NCBI GenBank assembly: GCA_036897095.1
Contig: JAYMSP010002566.1
Span: forward strand, 1-23,530
DNA from: Plantago elongata
Taxonomy: Eukaryota; Streptophyta; Magnoliopsida; Lamiales; Plantaginaceae
Direction of reading: 5' to 3'
DNA length: 23,530 nucleotides
The stretch's first letter is position 1, and each line of letters opens with the position of its first letter. Both the position numbers and the translations under genes were made by a program. This document shows, in pieces, positions 9,258 to 21,659 of this stretch. A model generated the notes under the pieces. That model searched no databases and was not told the DNA's origin. It was given only the letters and a program-made list of their open reading frames with translations.

Positions 9258-11493
9258 TTTGGTTGATTATGGAGATGAGAGATTAGAGGGTTTGGTTTAA
9301 GAGGAACGAGAATGGAGGAAAATTTAACAATTGGCGAATTGTCAAGTTTCTTCCAGATGAATGGGATGGAAATGAGGTAATGGAGTTGAATGGATTGGTT
9401 TTATTAGCGTGTAAGGAGAAGAAGAACGAGAAGGAGAACAAGAATAAGAGGAGAGGTTTTGGTCAAGAGTGGTGACTGAGTAGTTGGTTCCTAGTAGTTA
9501 CTCCATTCTATAATAAATGTTCGATTTTTTTCTATCAATAATATTAATTTGAATTTGAATTTACTTATTATTTATAAAATTTTATTATATTATTGAATTG
9601 AACAATTTAAATTTATAATTTATAAATAAATTTAAATTAAAGTTAGATGTTATTGGTCGATATTAATTAATAAAGATATTTATTATGAAACAAAAGGACC
9701 GTAGTTTTTTTTAAAAGACAACACTGACTTGGTCGACATTATTGTTGTTTTTAATATTCTTATAGCAAGTTATGATTGTGAAATTTGGCCCATAAACTAT
9801 ACCTCACCACATACGTTCATTGGTCGTATCTTGACCAATCTACAAACCCTATAATGTAAGTATGGGCTTTTTCGGTTTTTGTGTAAAATCATATCTATTA
9901 ATACTGTTAAAGGGAAAAGAATGGTTAGTGGATTAATTTTCATTTTTCTTATTTTATCTTTTATTATAATTATTTTCATTAGAAATTAAATTATAATTGA
10001 TAATTTTATAATAATGTAAAATTATTATTAATTTAATATTTTTTAACAATATAAATAATTTGAAAGTTCCCTCGTAAATACCGCATGTCAATTTTCTAAT
10101 AATATAAGTATGTAACTAGTGATGTCATGTGAGTCGAATCTTTTTGAGAGTTCAACTCGGTTCGATAAATTATTTTGAATTTATACTCGTTTCGTTATCG
10201 AGTTGAGCTCAAATTCGAATTCATACTTATTTTATATTAAATTAAACACTTTTATTTTAATATAACACTGTATTACTCTGGTCTAGGATACTCAAAATAG
10301 ATTTTTTTCGTTGAGTTGAACTGGTTGAGGAAATAATCATATCATGTGAAGTAGTAAACACACACTAAACGTCATTTATTAGCCATTCAGGTCAATTTCA
10401 ATAAATATATCACCTGGCAATAGCTAATTACATCTGAGTACTCAAAATTTCTCAATTATCTATTAAACTCAACCATTAATTTAACTTTTTATAAGGTATA
10501 ATAGCATGTGACACTTTGATCTGGGAACTTTTTATATTTTATCATATTGTAATTAAAGGTATGTGAGATGAACTGTTCATATCTTTATCTTTTCGGTTGT
10601 TTGGCTTTGGTCAAGTGATTACTAAGATAAGCATTTTTTACTAATTTAATAAGGTTTTTCAGTCTCATCTAATGCTGTGATAAAATGGAGCACATGTAAT
10701 TTGTTTGTGCGCATATATTAATTCTTGGAAATGATAAAGGGTCTTTTTTTTTATTTTAAATATAAGACTGTAAAATTCTTTATTATAATTTAGTACTTTA
10801 TATATAATTTCTACCTTACTAGTCGCCAGACCATATATTATACGTTCAACCGGAGCCCCCAATTGGAGCATTATAAATTTGGGCCCTGAGATAAAATTTT
10901 CGTGTAATATTTATGACTTATGTCCTGTGAAAATTTTAAGATCAAATTAAACATAGCCTAAAAGTAACATGTTCAAGTTGAGATGATGTTTTATGGTAGA
11001 ATACGAACGGAATCATGGTGCGGTGCCGCCTGCCTGGTGTTGGTGTAGTAGGCCTCAAGGTGAGTTTGTAGTCCAAGAAATGTCTGGGATGCAGACTTGT
11101 TTGTATTGTGAGAATTGCATAGAAGCATCTACGCTAATTAGATAAAAATAATAATTCAATTAATAATTGATTTAGAAGAAACAAAAGTAACATATGTTAC
11201 GTAGCAATAATGTAAATCGTTTGCTCATAAAATATTATTGATATTGTTTAACACTTTATAAATATACTTAAAAATATCAATTTGTCTACTAAATATTTAC
11301 TAATATACGTCTTTTTATGAAATTTGTATATCTTTTTCATGAATATTTTTTTCATGACAATTCATGTTTTAAATACTCAATCGGATAATAACATAACACA
11401 TTAAAACCCTAAAATATCATAATCGATCAATTTACGAGTGAACATTTCACATGAACTCAGTATCTACTCAGTTTCAATTATATAATTTTACAC
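9258..11493. other. Intergenic region between the divergent MMP and ISE2 genes
   Basis: MMP reads left and ISE2 reads right, so this 2.35-kb gap should contain both promoters. The first part, 9258-9480, is purine-rich on the plus strand (CT-rich on the MMP sense strand), as expected of a plant 5' untranslated region. The middle is very AT-rich. Around 10135-10225 lies a stretch of GAGTTCAACTCGGTTCGA type with a partial inverted counterpart (GAGTTGAGCTCAAA), probably an old repeat. A small GC-richer island lies at about 11000-11120. No gene is supported. Confidence 0.5.
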
Positions 11494-11500
11494 TATATAA
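11494..11500 (+). promoter_or_regulatory. Candidate TATA box of ISE2
   Basis: TATATAA lies 111 bp upstream of the ISE2 start codon, leaving room for a transcription start near 11530 and a leader of about 80 bases. The region is AT-rich, so a chance match is possible. Confidence 0.35.
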
Positions 11501-11610
11501 CAAGGAAAATAAAAGCAGAAGAATAACGTAAAGTATATCCGAGTGAGAATTATCTTGGGATAAAATCAGGAGGATTCTATTTCTCCTCCTAATTCATATC
11601 CCCTCCCGCC

Positions 11611-14600
11611 ATGTCCGTCATTTCTCCAACCTCCTATCTCCATCTCCACTCCAATTCCACACCACAAATCAAACAATTTCCTTTTCCTCTGCACAGAAGA
11701 CCTCAAACTCTTCTCCATTCCAAACACCACTTCACCTACTTCACTTCCTTCAAATTCCCAAAACCGATCTCCTCCTCCTTCCGCCCAGCTTCTCAACTCT
11801 CCGACGAGGAAGAGGAAGAGGAATTCGTTTCCTCCGACGACGAGGAAGAAGAGGAAGACGACTATGAGGTCGTGTTAGTGGATGAGACGGATGATGAAGG
11901 CGCAGAAGAGGATGATGAGGATTCCGTTGTTGTCTCGGAACCTGGTTCTAGGTTTGAAGTGCTCAAATCGAAGAGAGTCGAGAGGTTTCGGAACGATGTT
12001 CGTGAGTTTGGTGAGAGTATTATTGATGTTGAGGAGCTTGCTTCCATTTACAACTTCAGAATCGATAAGTTTCAGGTTAGTACTTAGTTACTCACTTCAG
12101 CAGCTTTATAAATCTCATTTTGATTTCATATTCTAGAAAGTGTTCATAAGGTGTATTTGATGTCAGTTTAGTTACGTATGCGAAAGGATTTGGTTGATTG
12201 TAAGCTCGCTTAGCTGTTTAGGATATGAGAGACAAATTAAAATAGGATACAGATGCAGTTTAGTATGGAAAATGTTCGCAGGCTTTATTTGATGTTAGTT
12301 TACTTCGATACTTGCACGGAAGGATTTGGTTGGTTATAGGATTGCTTAGCTGTTTAGGAGATGAGAGACAAATTAAAATAGGATACAGATGCAGTTTAGT
12401 ATGGAAAATGTTCGCATGCTTTATTTGATGTTAGTTTACTTCGATACTTATACGGAAGGATTTGGTTGGTTATAGGCTTGCTTAGCTGTTTAGGATACGA
12501 GAGACAAATTAAAATAGGATACAGATGCAGTTTAGTATAGAAAATTCTTCGCAACCTTTATTTGATGTTAGTTTACTTCGATACTCACGCGGAAGGATTT
12601 GGTTGATTATAGGCTTGCTTAGCTGTTTAGGATATGAGGAACAAATTAAAATAGGATACAGATGCAATTTAGCATGAGTAATGACAGTGTGGTTAGGATA
12701 AGATTGAATGATGTGGTTGATTAATGTTACGAGTTCCGGTTGAGTAATGTACATGAAATTTTTTTGATTATACAGGACTATCCCATTTTCTAGCAGCATG
12801 TAGTTAAATATTTATATGTTTGAGATGAGTTACTGTACTGTAATTGTATCCTAATACAGTGAAGTTCCGTATATGTATGTTACTAGCGGCTTGCGATTGA
12901 AGCATTCCTGAATGGTTCGTCAGTTGTTGTTTCTGCGCCAACTAGTAGTGGAAAAACATTGATTGCTGAAGCTGCAGCGGTAGCTACTGTTGCTCGTGGG
13001 AAGAGATTGTTCTATACAACACCTCTGAAAGCTTTGTCAAATCAGAAATTCCGTGATTTCCGGTTAGGAACGTTGTCTATATTTTAAGTTGAAATTAATA
13101 GGATGTTGGGGTTCACTGAGTTTGTTTCTCCTTGCGGTTTTCAGTGAAGCATTTGGGGATAGTAATGTGGGACTTCTGACTGGAGATTCTGCCGTTAATA
13201 AGGATGCTCAAATATTGATAATGACTACAGAGATTTTGCGCAATATGTTGTATCAAAGGTGCACTAAATAGTTTATGGATTATTTGTTTTGTGTTTTGTT
13301 GAATCACAAAACACATGCTCATGTGAAAAGGGAATTGGTGTTTGAATTTTTTTTTTCACCTTATTCTTTTATTATTTGTGCATGTTTTCTTCTCTAAGAA
13401 ACACATAGTTAATATTAACATGTTGAACCAAGTGAGATGCCCTTTTCAAGCTAGTAAAGAAAAATAACTTCGTTTAAAACAAATCAACACTACCTCATTT
13501 TCTGATGTGAAGCCACTCACTATGGTTCAGGAATCCCACCGGAACTGGTTAACAATTCCAAGCATAGTACTGGCAAAGGAACCGTGATTGATGAAACCTC
13601 CGTTATACATTGACGCAGAATTAACATTTCGCTCTTGAACTGTTGCTCCTTGCTCTCTTTTGATTTGCATGTTACTTTAGAAGTTCTTCTATTTTCCCTT
13701 CATGTTATACTTATTACAATGTTTTCACTCATTGGAAGTCATAACCTGGTAAATTCTTCTTCTGTTTAGCTCGTAGGTACAAAGTTATAACTTCGTTTTT
13801 TGTTTGTTATGCTAAAGAATAAAATTTTGATTTCAGTGTCGGAACAGCTTCTACAGAAAGTGCACTTTCCCATGTGGACGTGATTGTTTTGGATGAAGTG
13901 CATTACTTAAGTGACATATCTAGGGGTACTGTTTGGGAAGAGATAGTGAGTTTCTTCTAGATCCAAGAGTTGTCTATTCCGTCTGCGTATGTTATTAAGT
14001 ACATGGTGCCTGTGCAGGTCATTTATTCCCCTAAAGAAGTGCAGCTTATTTGTCTCTCAGCGACTGTGGCAAATCCAGATGAGCTGGCTGGTTGGATTAG
14101 TCAGGTACTATTGCTGACCTTCAAACTCATGCAAAACTAGGTGGCATCTTAGAAAATCTCCTTTTGTCTTGGGTTTATTGTTTGGCATAAAAATTGTTAT
14201 GCTTTTACCTGTACATATTGATGTGGAGTTTGCTGTTGATGCATTGTCATGGATCATCATTTGCTAAATTCATGTATTTGCTTATAGTTTTAATTACACT
14301 GCCTTTTCTCCCTCTCTCTCTCCTCTCTCTTACAAGTTACAAAAACAAATGCCTCCTATCTGCAATTTGTTTATACTATTTTTTAGAAACTGATAAAAGT
14401 TTACAGGGTGCTTTATAGTACAAGAAAATCCCCTGGGATGGCCTTTTTTTAGTCTTTAAAAAGGACGGACAAATATCGGGGTTTTTTTTTCAAGATCACG
14501 CTGCCCCGCTCTAAATTACACACATGTACTAAGAGAAATTCCAAAATAGTCATTTGAAATTTAAAATGGTCAAAATTAACTTTGCATGTTAACGCTTCAA

Positions 14601-17600
14601 CGGAGTTTTTCTCTTATATATTAGTAAGTAATAGATATTACGGAAATACCTGTTGTGCCGGGCCATGTTTCAATGTTTAAGTGCAAAAGATTTCCTCAGC
14701 AATATCAATTAATTTAACCATTCATTTCATTTTATTTCGTGTCTCCATTAATTCCTGTTCTTCTCATCTCTTGTTTGATTTATTTTGTTCCTGATATGTT
14801 GTTCCTTCATGATGACCCAAGATTCACGGAAAGACTGAGTTAGTAACATCATCTAAACGCCCAGTTCCATTGACCTGGCACTTCTCGACGAAGACAGCAT
14901 TTTTACCACTTCTTAATGACAAAGGCACTGGCATCAATAGGTAACTTTTCACAACCATTGGGGAAACTATTTTCTCTATCATAGCAGGGATTGAGTGTTT
15001 GTCATCTTTTTAAGATCGCTAAGGAGTACATTCTGTTAATGCTTGGACCCCAGATATGGAATGCCTCTCCACTTTACAACCTTAACTTCTAATTGAGTCT
15101 GTCGCCCAACTTGTTTCATCTGTTACAACAGTCTTGAGCTTAAGATGATATAAATAAGAGGTTTGTTATTTGATGAACATTGTATTGGGAGGTCTCAGGA
15201 GTTTAAGGGCTTGAGATTTTTTATCACCCAATCCGATCTGCATTAAGTTTGTGATTATTCCTCTATACCACATAGCATAGGGGTATCTCTGCATCCTAAT
15301 TTGCTATTTTGAATGGAAATAAATCATGCCTGCCTAAGTGGCTAAGTCACTTTCAGTTGCAAGCAACTCACCAAATTTGTATAGTGAAATGAATGTGTTA
15401 GAGAACACTGGTGTCCTCATATATGCATGGGCTGCATCTCATGTTATAACTCTAGATTATATGCAATACTAGGTGGTTTTCTTACTATTTCTACTTGTGC
15501 AGGAGCTTGCTATTCAATTATTCACAGATCAGTTCATCACGGGCTGATACATATAAGGATGAAGGGCACAGAAGAAGAAAATCAAAAAAATATCAAAATG
15601 ACTCACCAGCACTTTCAAAGAATGACTCGAATCATATGCGTCGTCCTCAAGTATGAACCATATTTCATGATTTTGCATTTTTGAATCCATGTTCTAACCA
15701 TGGAAAGTAACTCATTCCTTTCGATTTATATATATGCTCACAGATCCCTCAAGTGATAGACACATTATGGCATCTGAAAGAAAGGGATATGCTTCCGGCC
15801 GTATGGTTCATCTTTAGCAGAAAAGGTTGTGATGCAGCTGTCCAGTATCTTCAGGAGTATAATCTACTGGATGAGTGTGAAAAAGCTGAAGTTGAGCTGG
15901 CACTGAAGAGGTTCCATGTGCAATACCCAGACGCTGTGAGGGAATCCTCCGCAAAAGGCCTTCTTCGTGGTGTTGCTGCACACCATGCTGGTTGTCTTCC
16001 GCTCTGGAAATCGTTCATCGAAGAACTATTTCAAAGGGGGCTAGTGAAGGTTGTTTTTGCCACTGAAACTCTTGCCGCTGGAATCAACATGCCTGCACGG
16101 ACAGCTGTTATATCATCTCTGAGCAAAAGGACTGAAAGTGGTCGTACTCTTTTAAATTCGAACGAACTACTTCAAATGGCAGGACGTGCTGGTCGTAGAG
16201 GCATTGATGAACGGGGTCATGTTGTCCTTGTTCAGACTCCATATGAAGGCGCTGAAGAATGCTGCAAAGTTCTCTTTTCTGGACTTGAACCTCTTGTGTC
16301 ACAGTTTACTGCTTCATATGGGATGGTGCTTAATCTTCTTGGGGTATATCGTGCTAACCTTTTCCTTGTTATGTGTGTTTAATATGATGTTGGTGAAGTC
16401 TTGCATTATCATATGCAGGGGACAAAAGTTACTGGTTATCCAGCTGAATCAGATGATGTTAATGTTTCTTGCTCGGGACGAACACTTGAAGAAGCAAGGA
16501 AGTTAGTGGAACAGAGTTTTGGAAATTATGTTGGGAGCAATGTTATGCTTGGTGCAAAGGATGAGCTAGCTAGAATAGAAGATGAGATACAATTGCTGAC
16601 TTCACAGATTACTGAGGAAGCAATCGATAAGAAGAGTCAGACACAGATGTCACCATCAGCTTATAAAGAGATAGCTGATCTCCAGGAAGAATTAAGGGTA
16701 TCTCTGTGACTCGTAATTCTTCTCGGCATATCATTAAAAACTGCCTTTTCACTGCACCGTTACAGGTTTGAACATACACTATACTCGTATTAAACCTTTT
16801 CTTCATTCAGGCAGAAAAACGCCGTCGAACTGAACTTCGGAGGCAGATGGAACTCGAAAGAATGTCTTGCTTGAAGCCATTACTAGCGGAGATCGGAAGT
16901 GGTCATTTACCTTTTATGGCCTTGCTGTACACTGATCCAAAAGGTTCTCAGCATGTTGTCCCTGCTGTTTATGTGGGGGCTGTTGACAGCCTTGAATCCT
17001 CCAAGTTGAAAGCTCTGGTAAGTTTGATTTCCGATCCTTTCTCCTTCTCTGTTAACCTCAGGCAGACCATTTTTATTATGATGACATCACATAAAGACAT
17101 GTGGACCTATGTACCTACCTACTGCGAGAAGTCGTATGCAGTTTGGATATTTTGTGTATGTAACGGATAGACATTCTGAAGGATGCCCACCTTATCGAAA
17201 ACTTAAAGATGAAATGAGGGGTAAGGGGCCTTCCCACCGCACTAGCAGAGTCCAGTTCGTGAAATGAAGTAAAGAGGGATCTGAGAGCCATTTTGATTTA
17301 GTCTATTATATATCTCAAAGCCCAAAGAACAATGAACCCTGCCTGCCCCCTACGCACACACCTCCCGTCAACCCAATCGGAAACCATTTCTGATTTTAAG
17401 ATTTGTGAAGTTATCACTTTGAAGTTTGAAGTTCAGGTTAGGGGTCGGCCAGATGTCAAATTAAAATTTCTACCTCATCTAAAAGCTTAAAAAGAGAGGT
17501 TAGGGATTTAGACATATAGGTATAGTTTTTTCAACTACTCTGTTACAGCATGCATTGTTTGAATGCTATTCTAGTATTGCTGTTTGTTACTGGTGTTACA

Positions 17601-20245
17601 GTTTAGTTATATCGATGGGTGTTGCTGTATTGTCTAAAATTGGTTCTACAGCTCATGCAAATGTCACATGGATAAATTGGTGATTTATTCATTAAACCAA
17701 CTTTTATCCAGCTAGTTCTATGTTGTTTGTAAATGAAAATTTACTTTAATCTGGGCATACTTTAATACTCAAGTGATGCTATATTATATCCATAGCTTTC
17801 GACACAGCTAGGTTTTCTTCTTATGATTTGTGTTCTGATAAAGTTCTTAACCCTCACTGTAGGTCCACGGCTCTGACATGTTTGCACCAGATAAGGAATT
17901 TTTTGTAGCAACCGACTCTGAACATATTCAACCTTACTACCATGTGGCTCTCGGTTCAGATAATTCTTGGTACCTTTTCACAGAGAAGTGGATCAAAACA
18001 ATTTACAAAAAAGGCTTCCCAAATGTTGCGTTGGCCGAAGGGAATGCCTTGCCCCGTGAAACTATTACAGCTCTACTTGATAGGGATGAAATGCAATGGA
18101 AGAAGGTTGCACAGTCTGGGTTTGGTGGTGTCTGGTGCATGGAAGGCTCTCTTGAGACGTGGTCCTGGAGTTTAAATGTGCCAGTTTTGAGCAGTCTTTC
18201 TGAAAACGATGAGGTAACCTCTAATTAATTGGTACTTGACATGCTTGGGCGTTTACAGGGAGCTGTATAATTTATGCATGTTATATTTATTTCAAATTTT
18301 CGTGTAATGGGCAAGGCGTGTGTGTCTTCATAAACCTCGCGTTACAGGTCTTCTCTATGGACAAAAGAAAACTGATTCCCAAACTGATTAACCCGATTGT
18401 TGACTATTTGTATTTGATGGCCAATGTCTTTCAAAACTTTTTGCTTTACACACCATTTGTCCGGACTTCCACTATTCTACAGTGAGCAGGACTGTTTAAT
18501 TCTGCCTCAATCAATATCCATACATAGAATAACTAATCAGAGCCTTAAATAGGTTCATTTTTCTGTCAGTGTCAATCGTACATAATTTGATAACCAGTTC
18601 TCTTACTGTGTAATTTAGGTTGCAGATTTCTCTGAAGCATATGAAAATGCTGTCAAATGCTACAAAGACCAGAGAAACAAAGTTGCACATCTGAAGAAAA
18701 AAATTGCACGTACCGAAGGCTTCAGGGAGTACAAGAAAATTCTAGACGCAGCTAAGTTTACCGAAGAGAAAATACGACGTTTAAAGACTAGATCAAAACG
18801 TTTGATCACTCGCATTGAGCAGATCGAACCATCTGGCTGGAAGGAGTTTCTGCAGGTAGCCAAGACAGTTTCTTTGAGTTCATTTGTCTTATGGTTTTCT
18901 TTTTAAATTGGTCATAATGGTTTACCGCACTGGTATACTGATATTAACGACTAAGCAATTTGTACCCCTTTTTCCAGATAAGCAATGTCATACATGAAAT
19001 TAGGGCATTGGATATCAATTCACAACTTATATTTCCTCTTGGCGAAACTGCTGCTTCAATTCGAGGAGAGAACGAACTCTGGCTAGCAATTGTTCTTCGC
19101 AGTAAAATTCTCCTGGACTTGAAACCTGCACAGCTTGCTGCTGTTTGTGGAAGTTTAGTTTCAGAAGGAATTAAAGTTCGGCCCTGGAAAAATAATAGGT
19201 ATATTCTGCTACTTGTAAATATTATTTTTTTGAAACGACTAAATGGTGACTCGAACCCCGACCTATTGGTTAGAGGTGAAGCGTCACACCAACTGAGCTG
19301 CACTTCGTTGTCCTGCTACTTCTAAATATTACCTCTCTCTAAGGAGTTGAGGACCACTGTCATCATTAACAGGTTATGTTACTGTATTTAATATGCTTGT
19401 TTTAGACAAGAAACCAATTGTTTCTTTTCAAGTATGGAGAGGAGGCATCTGAAATAAGATACTTTCAGTGCCAAACTATAATGTTGCTTACAATCTGTTC
19501 ATTTTTCTTTTCTCGTAGCTACATATATGAACCTTCCACCACCGTTATGAATTCAATTTCCCTTCTAGAAGAACCAAGGAGCTCGCTTGAGAGTCTCCAG
19601 GAGAAGCATGGAGTGAAGGTAATGTTATTGGACTCACTGAGAAAGTAAAGGACTGAAAGAGAAAAATACAAAAGGTAACAAACTTATGGTACATGCTAAC
19701 TGAAACAATAATTCTTCACTGTAATAGATATCTTGCTACTTGGATTACCAATTCTCTGGAATGGTTGAAGCCTGGGCTTCTGGACTAACTTGGAGAGAGA
19801 TAATGATGGACTGTGCAATGGACGAGGGAGATTTAGCTCGACTTTTGAGACGAACAATCGATCTCCTAGCACAGGTAAACATGTGTTTGTTATTGCCAAT
19901 GCAGTTATTATTCCATCAGTGAACGAAATCATGCTTTGGTTGGTTCATGAACTAGTTGGCATTTAGCTTTCTCACGCAATCGAACTTGTAATTTGAGTAT
20001 GGAACACCTTACCAATATTCTCGGTAAGAAGATGAAATTGACCACTGGAGAATGGTTGATCCGATGTTATACTTTGCTACCAATCAAGAAGTCCTCTTAT
20101 CTTTCTACTTCTGAGCATTTTATTTTGTAATTTTGTCTCTGTGCAGATTCCTAAATTGCCGGATATTGACGAGCAGCTTAAAAGGAATGCTGTGAAAGCA
20201 TCAAGTGTGATGGATCGTCCACCGATTAGTGAGCTAGTACGATGA
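11611..20245 (+). CDS. ISE2: DExH-box ATP-dependent RNA helicase DExH15, chloroplastic (ISE2)
   Basis: A chloroplast RNA helicase of the Ski2/Mtr4-like superfamily, needed in Arabidopsis for plastid RNA processing and embryo development; its loss increases plasmodesmal transport. Sixteen exons, all junctions GT-AG and in phase: 11611-12075, 12887-13062, 13145-13258, 13837-13945, 14018-14104, 14822-14940, 15503-15650, 15744-16343, 16419-16697, 16811-17017, 17863-18213, 18619-18855, 18978-19198, 19519-19618, 19728-19874 and 20147-20245. The product is 1152 residues, close to the Arabidopsis length as I recall it. The N-terminus is rich in Ser, Pro and basic residues (transit peptide), followed by a very acidic stretch at about 65-115. 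Helicase motifs: I PTSSGKT (173-179), Ia [17 protein letters not shown] (271-274), III SAT (302-304), [12 protein letters not shown] (511-521), [12 protein letters not shown] (550-559). A coiled-coil basic segment (about 885-960) precedes the DSHCT domain (about 965-1150), ending [10 protein letters not shown]. The start ATG is the first in a long open exon. No lesion is seen. Confidence 0.96.
12140..12675. repeat. Four-copy 136-bp minisatellite in ISE2 intron 1
   Basis: The word AGGATTTGGTTG recurs at 12185, 12321, 12457 and 12594, a spacing of 136, 136 and 137 bp. Each is followed by the same order of sequence: TTAGCTGTTTAGGATA, GAGACAAATTAAAATAGG, GATGCAGTTTAG and TTTGATGTTAGTTTAC. Copies differ by only a few bases. 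The array is confined to the 811-bp first intron and makes up most of it. I see no coding content. Confidence 0.92.
19225..19312 (-). mobile_element. Short tRNA-derived SINE in ISE2 intron 13
   Basis: Read on the minus strand, the 88-bp body has a box A-like CAGCTCAGTTGG and, about 30 bases further on, a box B-like GGTTCGAGTC. Together they form an internal RNA polymerase III promoter of tRNA type. It ends in a run of seven A. It is flanked by direct repeats of 19 bp, CTGCTACTTGTAAATATTA at 19206-19224 and the same with one change at 19313-19331. These are target-site duplications of the kind left by LINE-type reverse transcriptase. Orientation is opposite to ISE2 and the splice sites are untouched. 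It is not a functional tRNA: there is no acceptor stem or CCA-end partner. Confidence 0.85.
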
Positions 20246-20408
20246 TAATCTAAAGTTGAATCTCAGTGATGCCTCTTAAGATGAATGCATAGAGACGAGA
20301 GATTCATTTATTTGTAAACAGGAAGTAAGCCATCTCATGTTCTATTCTTTATTGAAGTAGATATGGTTAATATAATTTTTCCAGGCCATGTTTGCTCCAA
20401 AAGAGTTG

Positions 20409-20414
20409 AATAAA
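20409..20414 (+). terminator. Candidate polyadenylation signal of ISE2
   Basis: AATAAA lies 164 bp downstream of the ISE2 stop codon, a common distance for a plant 3' untranslated region. Plant signals are loose, so other sites may be used. Confidence 0.4.
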
Positions 20415-20629
20415 ACATCATCTTCAGTTTTCCTTTAGATTATAGGTGACACTTGCATCTTTTATATAGAATTTACGAGATACTTGCTGCGTGTGCGACA
20501 GTTCTAAAATAGAGAGGGGTTATTTAAAAAAAAAAAATTCATATTACTATTGAAGTATGTGTTAAGTCCACACATACTGTACGGGTTACCAATTAATCTG
20601 AGGAGCAGTAGGCACAAATCAACCAAATC
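20415..20629. other. Short AT-rich stretch after ISE2
   Basis: It contains an A-run near 20525 and no coding exon. It separates the ISE2 3' end from the repeat-rich right part of the window. Confidence 0.4.
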
Positions 20630-20990
20630 AATAAAACCAACTAGCCCAGGATATTTCTTTTTGAGTAATTTATTACTTTATTAGATTCGAATATCCTTCC
20701 CTTTCCATGTTCAAGAGGGAATACTTTCTGGTGGAAATCATATAAAACCAACTAGCCAAATTCATTTTGTTTGGATTAATTTTCTCAATCATTTTTATCG
20801 TCAAATTTCCATTTCACTTTTCATGTCCAAGAGAAGCCTTTTTTTTTTTTTTTTGAGTGATTTCCTCTTCCTTTATTAGAGTCGTGTTTTCCTTACAATT
20901 TCCATGTACAAGAGAAATTCCTTTCTCGTGGACATTAAATAAAATCAACTAACTAAAATTATTTTGTTAGGAATAATTTTCTCATGTTAA
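20630..20990. repeat. Diverged tandem duplication, period about 195 bp
   Basis: Words recur in the same order about 195 bp apart: GAGTAATTT...TTTATTAGA at 20662 and GAGTGATTT...TTTATTAGA near 20855; CCATGTTCAAGAG near 20706 and CCATGTACAAGAG near 20903; AAAACCAACTAGCCAAA near 20743 and AAAATCAACTAACTAAA near 20940. The second copy also holds a run of about 16 T. The copies are clearly related but diverged, and no coding content is seen. Confidence 0.7.
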
Positions 20991-21659
20991 AGTCTTGAAA
21001 AAGGTAATATTTTTTTAGAAAATAGAAAAATTAACAATGTTTAGAATTCTTTTGTGATTTTTAGTTTAACATTTTGATCGGACAAGAATCTTAAAAAACC
21101 AACGAGACAAACATTTTTCGTTATGATTTTAATAAATTATATTGTAGTTTAAATTGTTAGTATTAAAAGTTATACTTATAGTTTTAACGTATTCTGTTAA
21201 TTTTTTAAGAGATGATGTGATTGTTTAATGTGTCGGTATTATACATTTGAATTAGAGTTTTATTTTCTTTTTTGTAACTTAATTTGGTGGGATGGTTTTA
21301 AGGTGTTATATGATAGTTTTTAGATGGCTTGTTACAATTTTATATTATTAAACCGGTCTAAAAATTCATATATGCCACTAAACACTAATAAACAATCTTA
21401 AATAAGTTTTTTGCAATTCAATGTTTACACTATTGAAACATTCAGATATTCAAAGGTATAATAATCTATTCTCATATGAAAAAGATTATAATAAACATTC
21501 ATTTGGTTTTTTTTTATACAAATGCAAATCGAATCGGTGATCTTTGACTACCTGCATTTTTGTTCTTCAATATTCATGTGTGACCGTTGAGAGATTTATC
21601 ATCAAACTCAATGTTATCATCAGTACCTGTTTAAAACATTCGCTAACTAGATAAAAAAA
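20991..21659. other. AT-rich non-coding DNA
   Basis: No exon or structured element is recognised. The minus-strand open frame at 21567-21842 is a by-product of the A-rich tandem repeats that begin near its left part, and its translation is just hydrophobic low-complexity sequence. Confidence 0.45.

Noticed and set aside
10135-10225. Possible hairpin or repeat around GAGTTCAACTCGG
   Set aside because: The inverted match is partial and no target-site duplication or boundaries could be defined.
11862-12047. Serine-rich minus-strand open frame
   Set aside because: It is the complement of the acidic Glu/Asp codons of ISE2 exon 1.
18944-19303. 119-residue minus-strand open frame
   Set aside because: Antisense of ISE2 exon 13 and the adjoining intron; the plus-strand reading is clearly the DSHCT domain.
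19225-19312. tRNA gene on the minus strand
   Set aside because: Box A and box B are present but there is no acceptor stem pairing or full cloverleaf. The A-tail and direct repeats point to a SINE.
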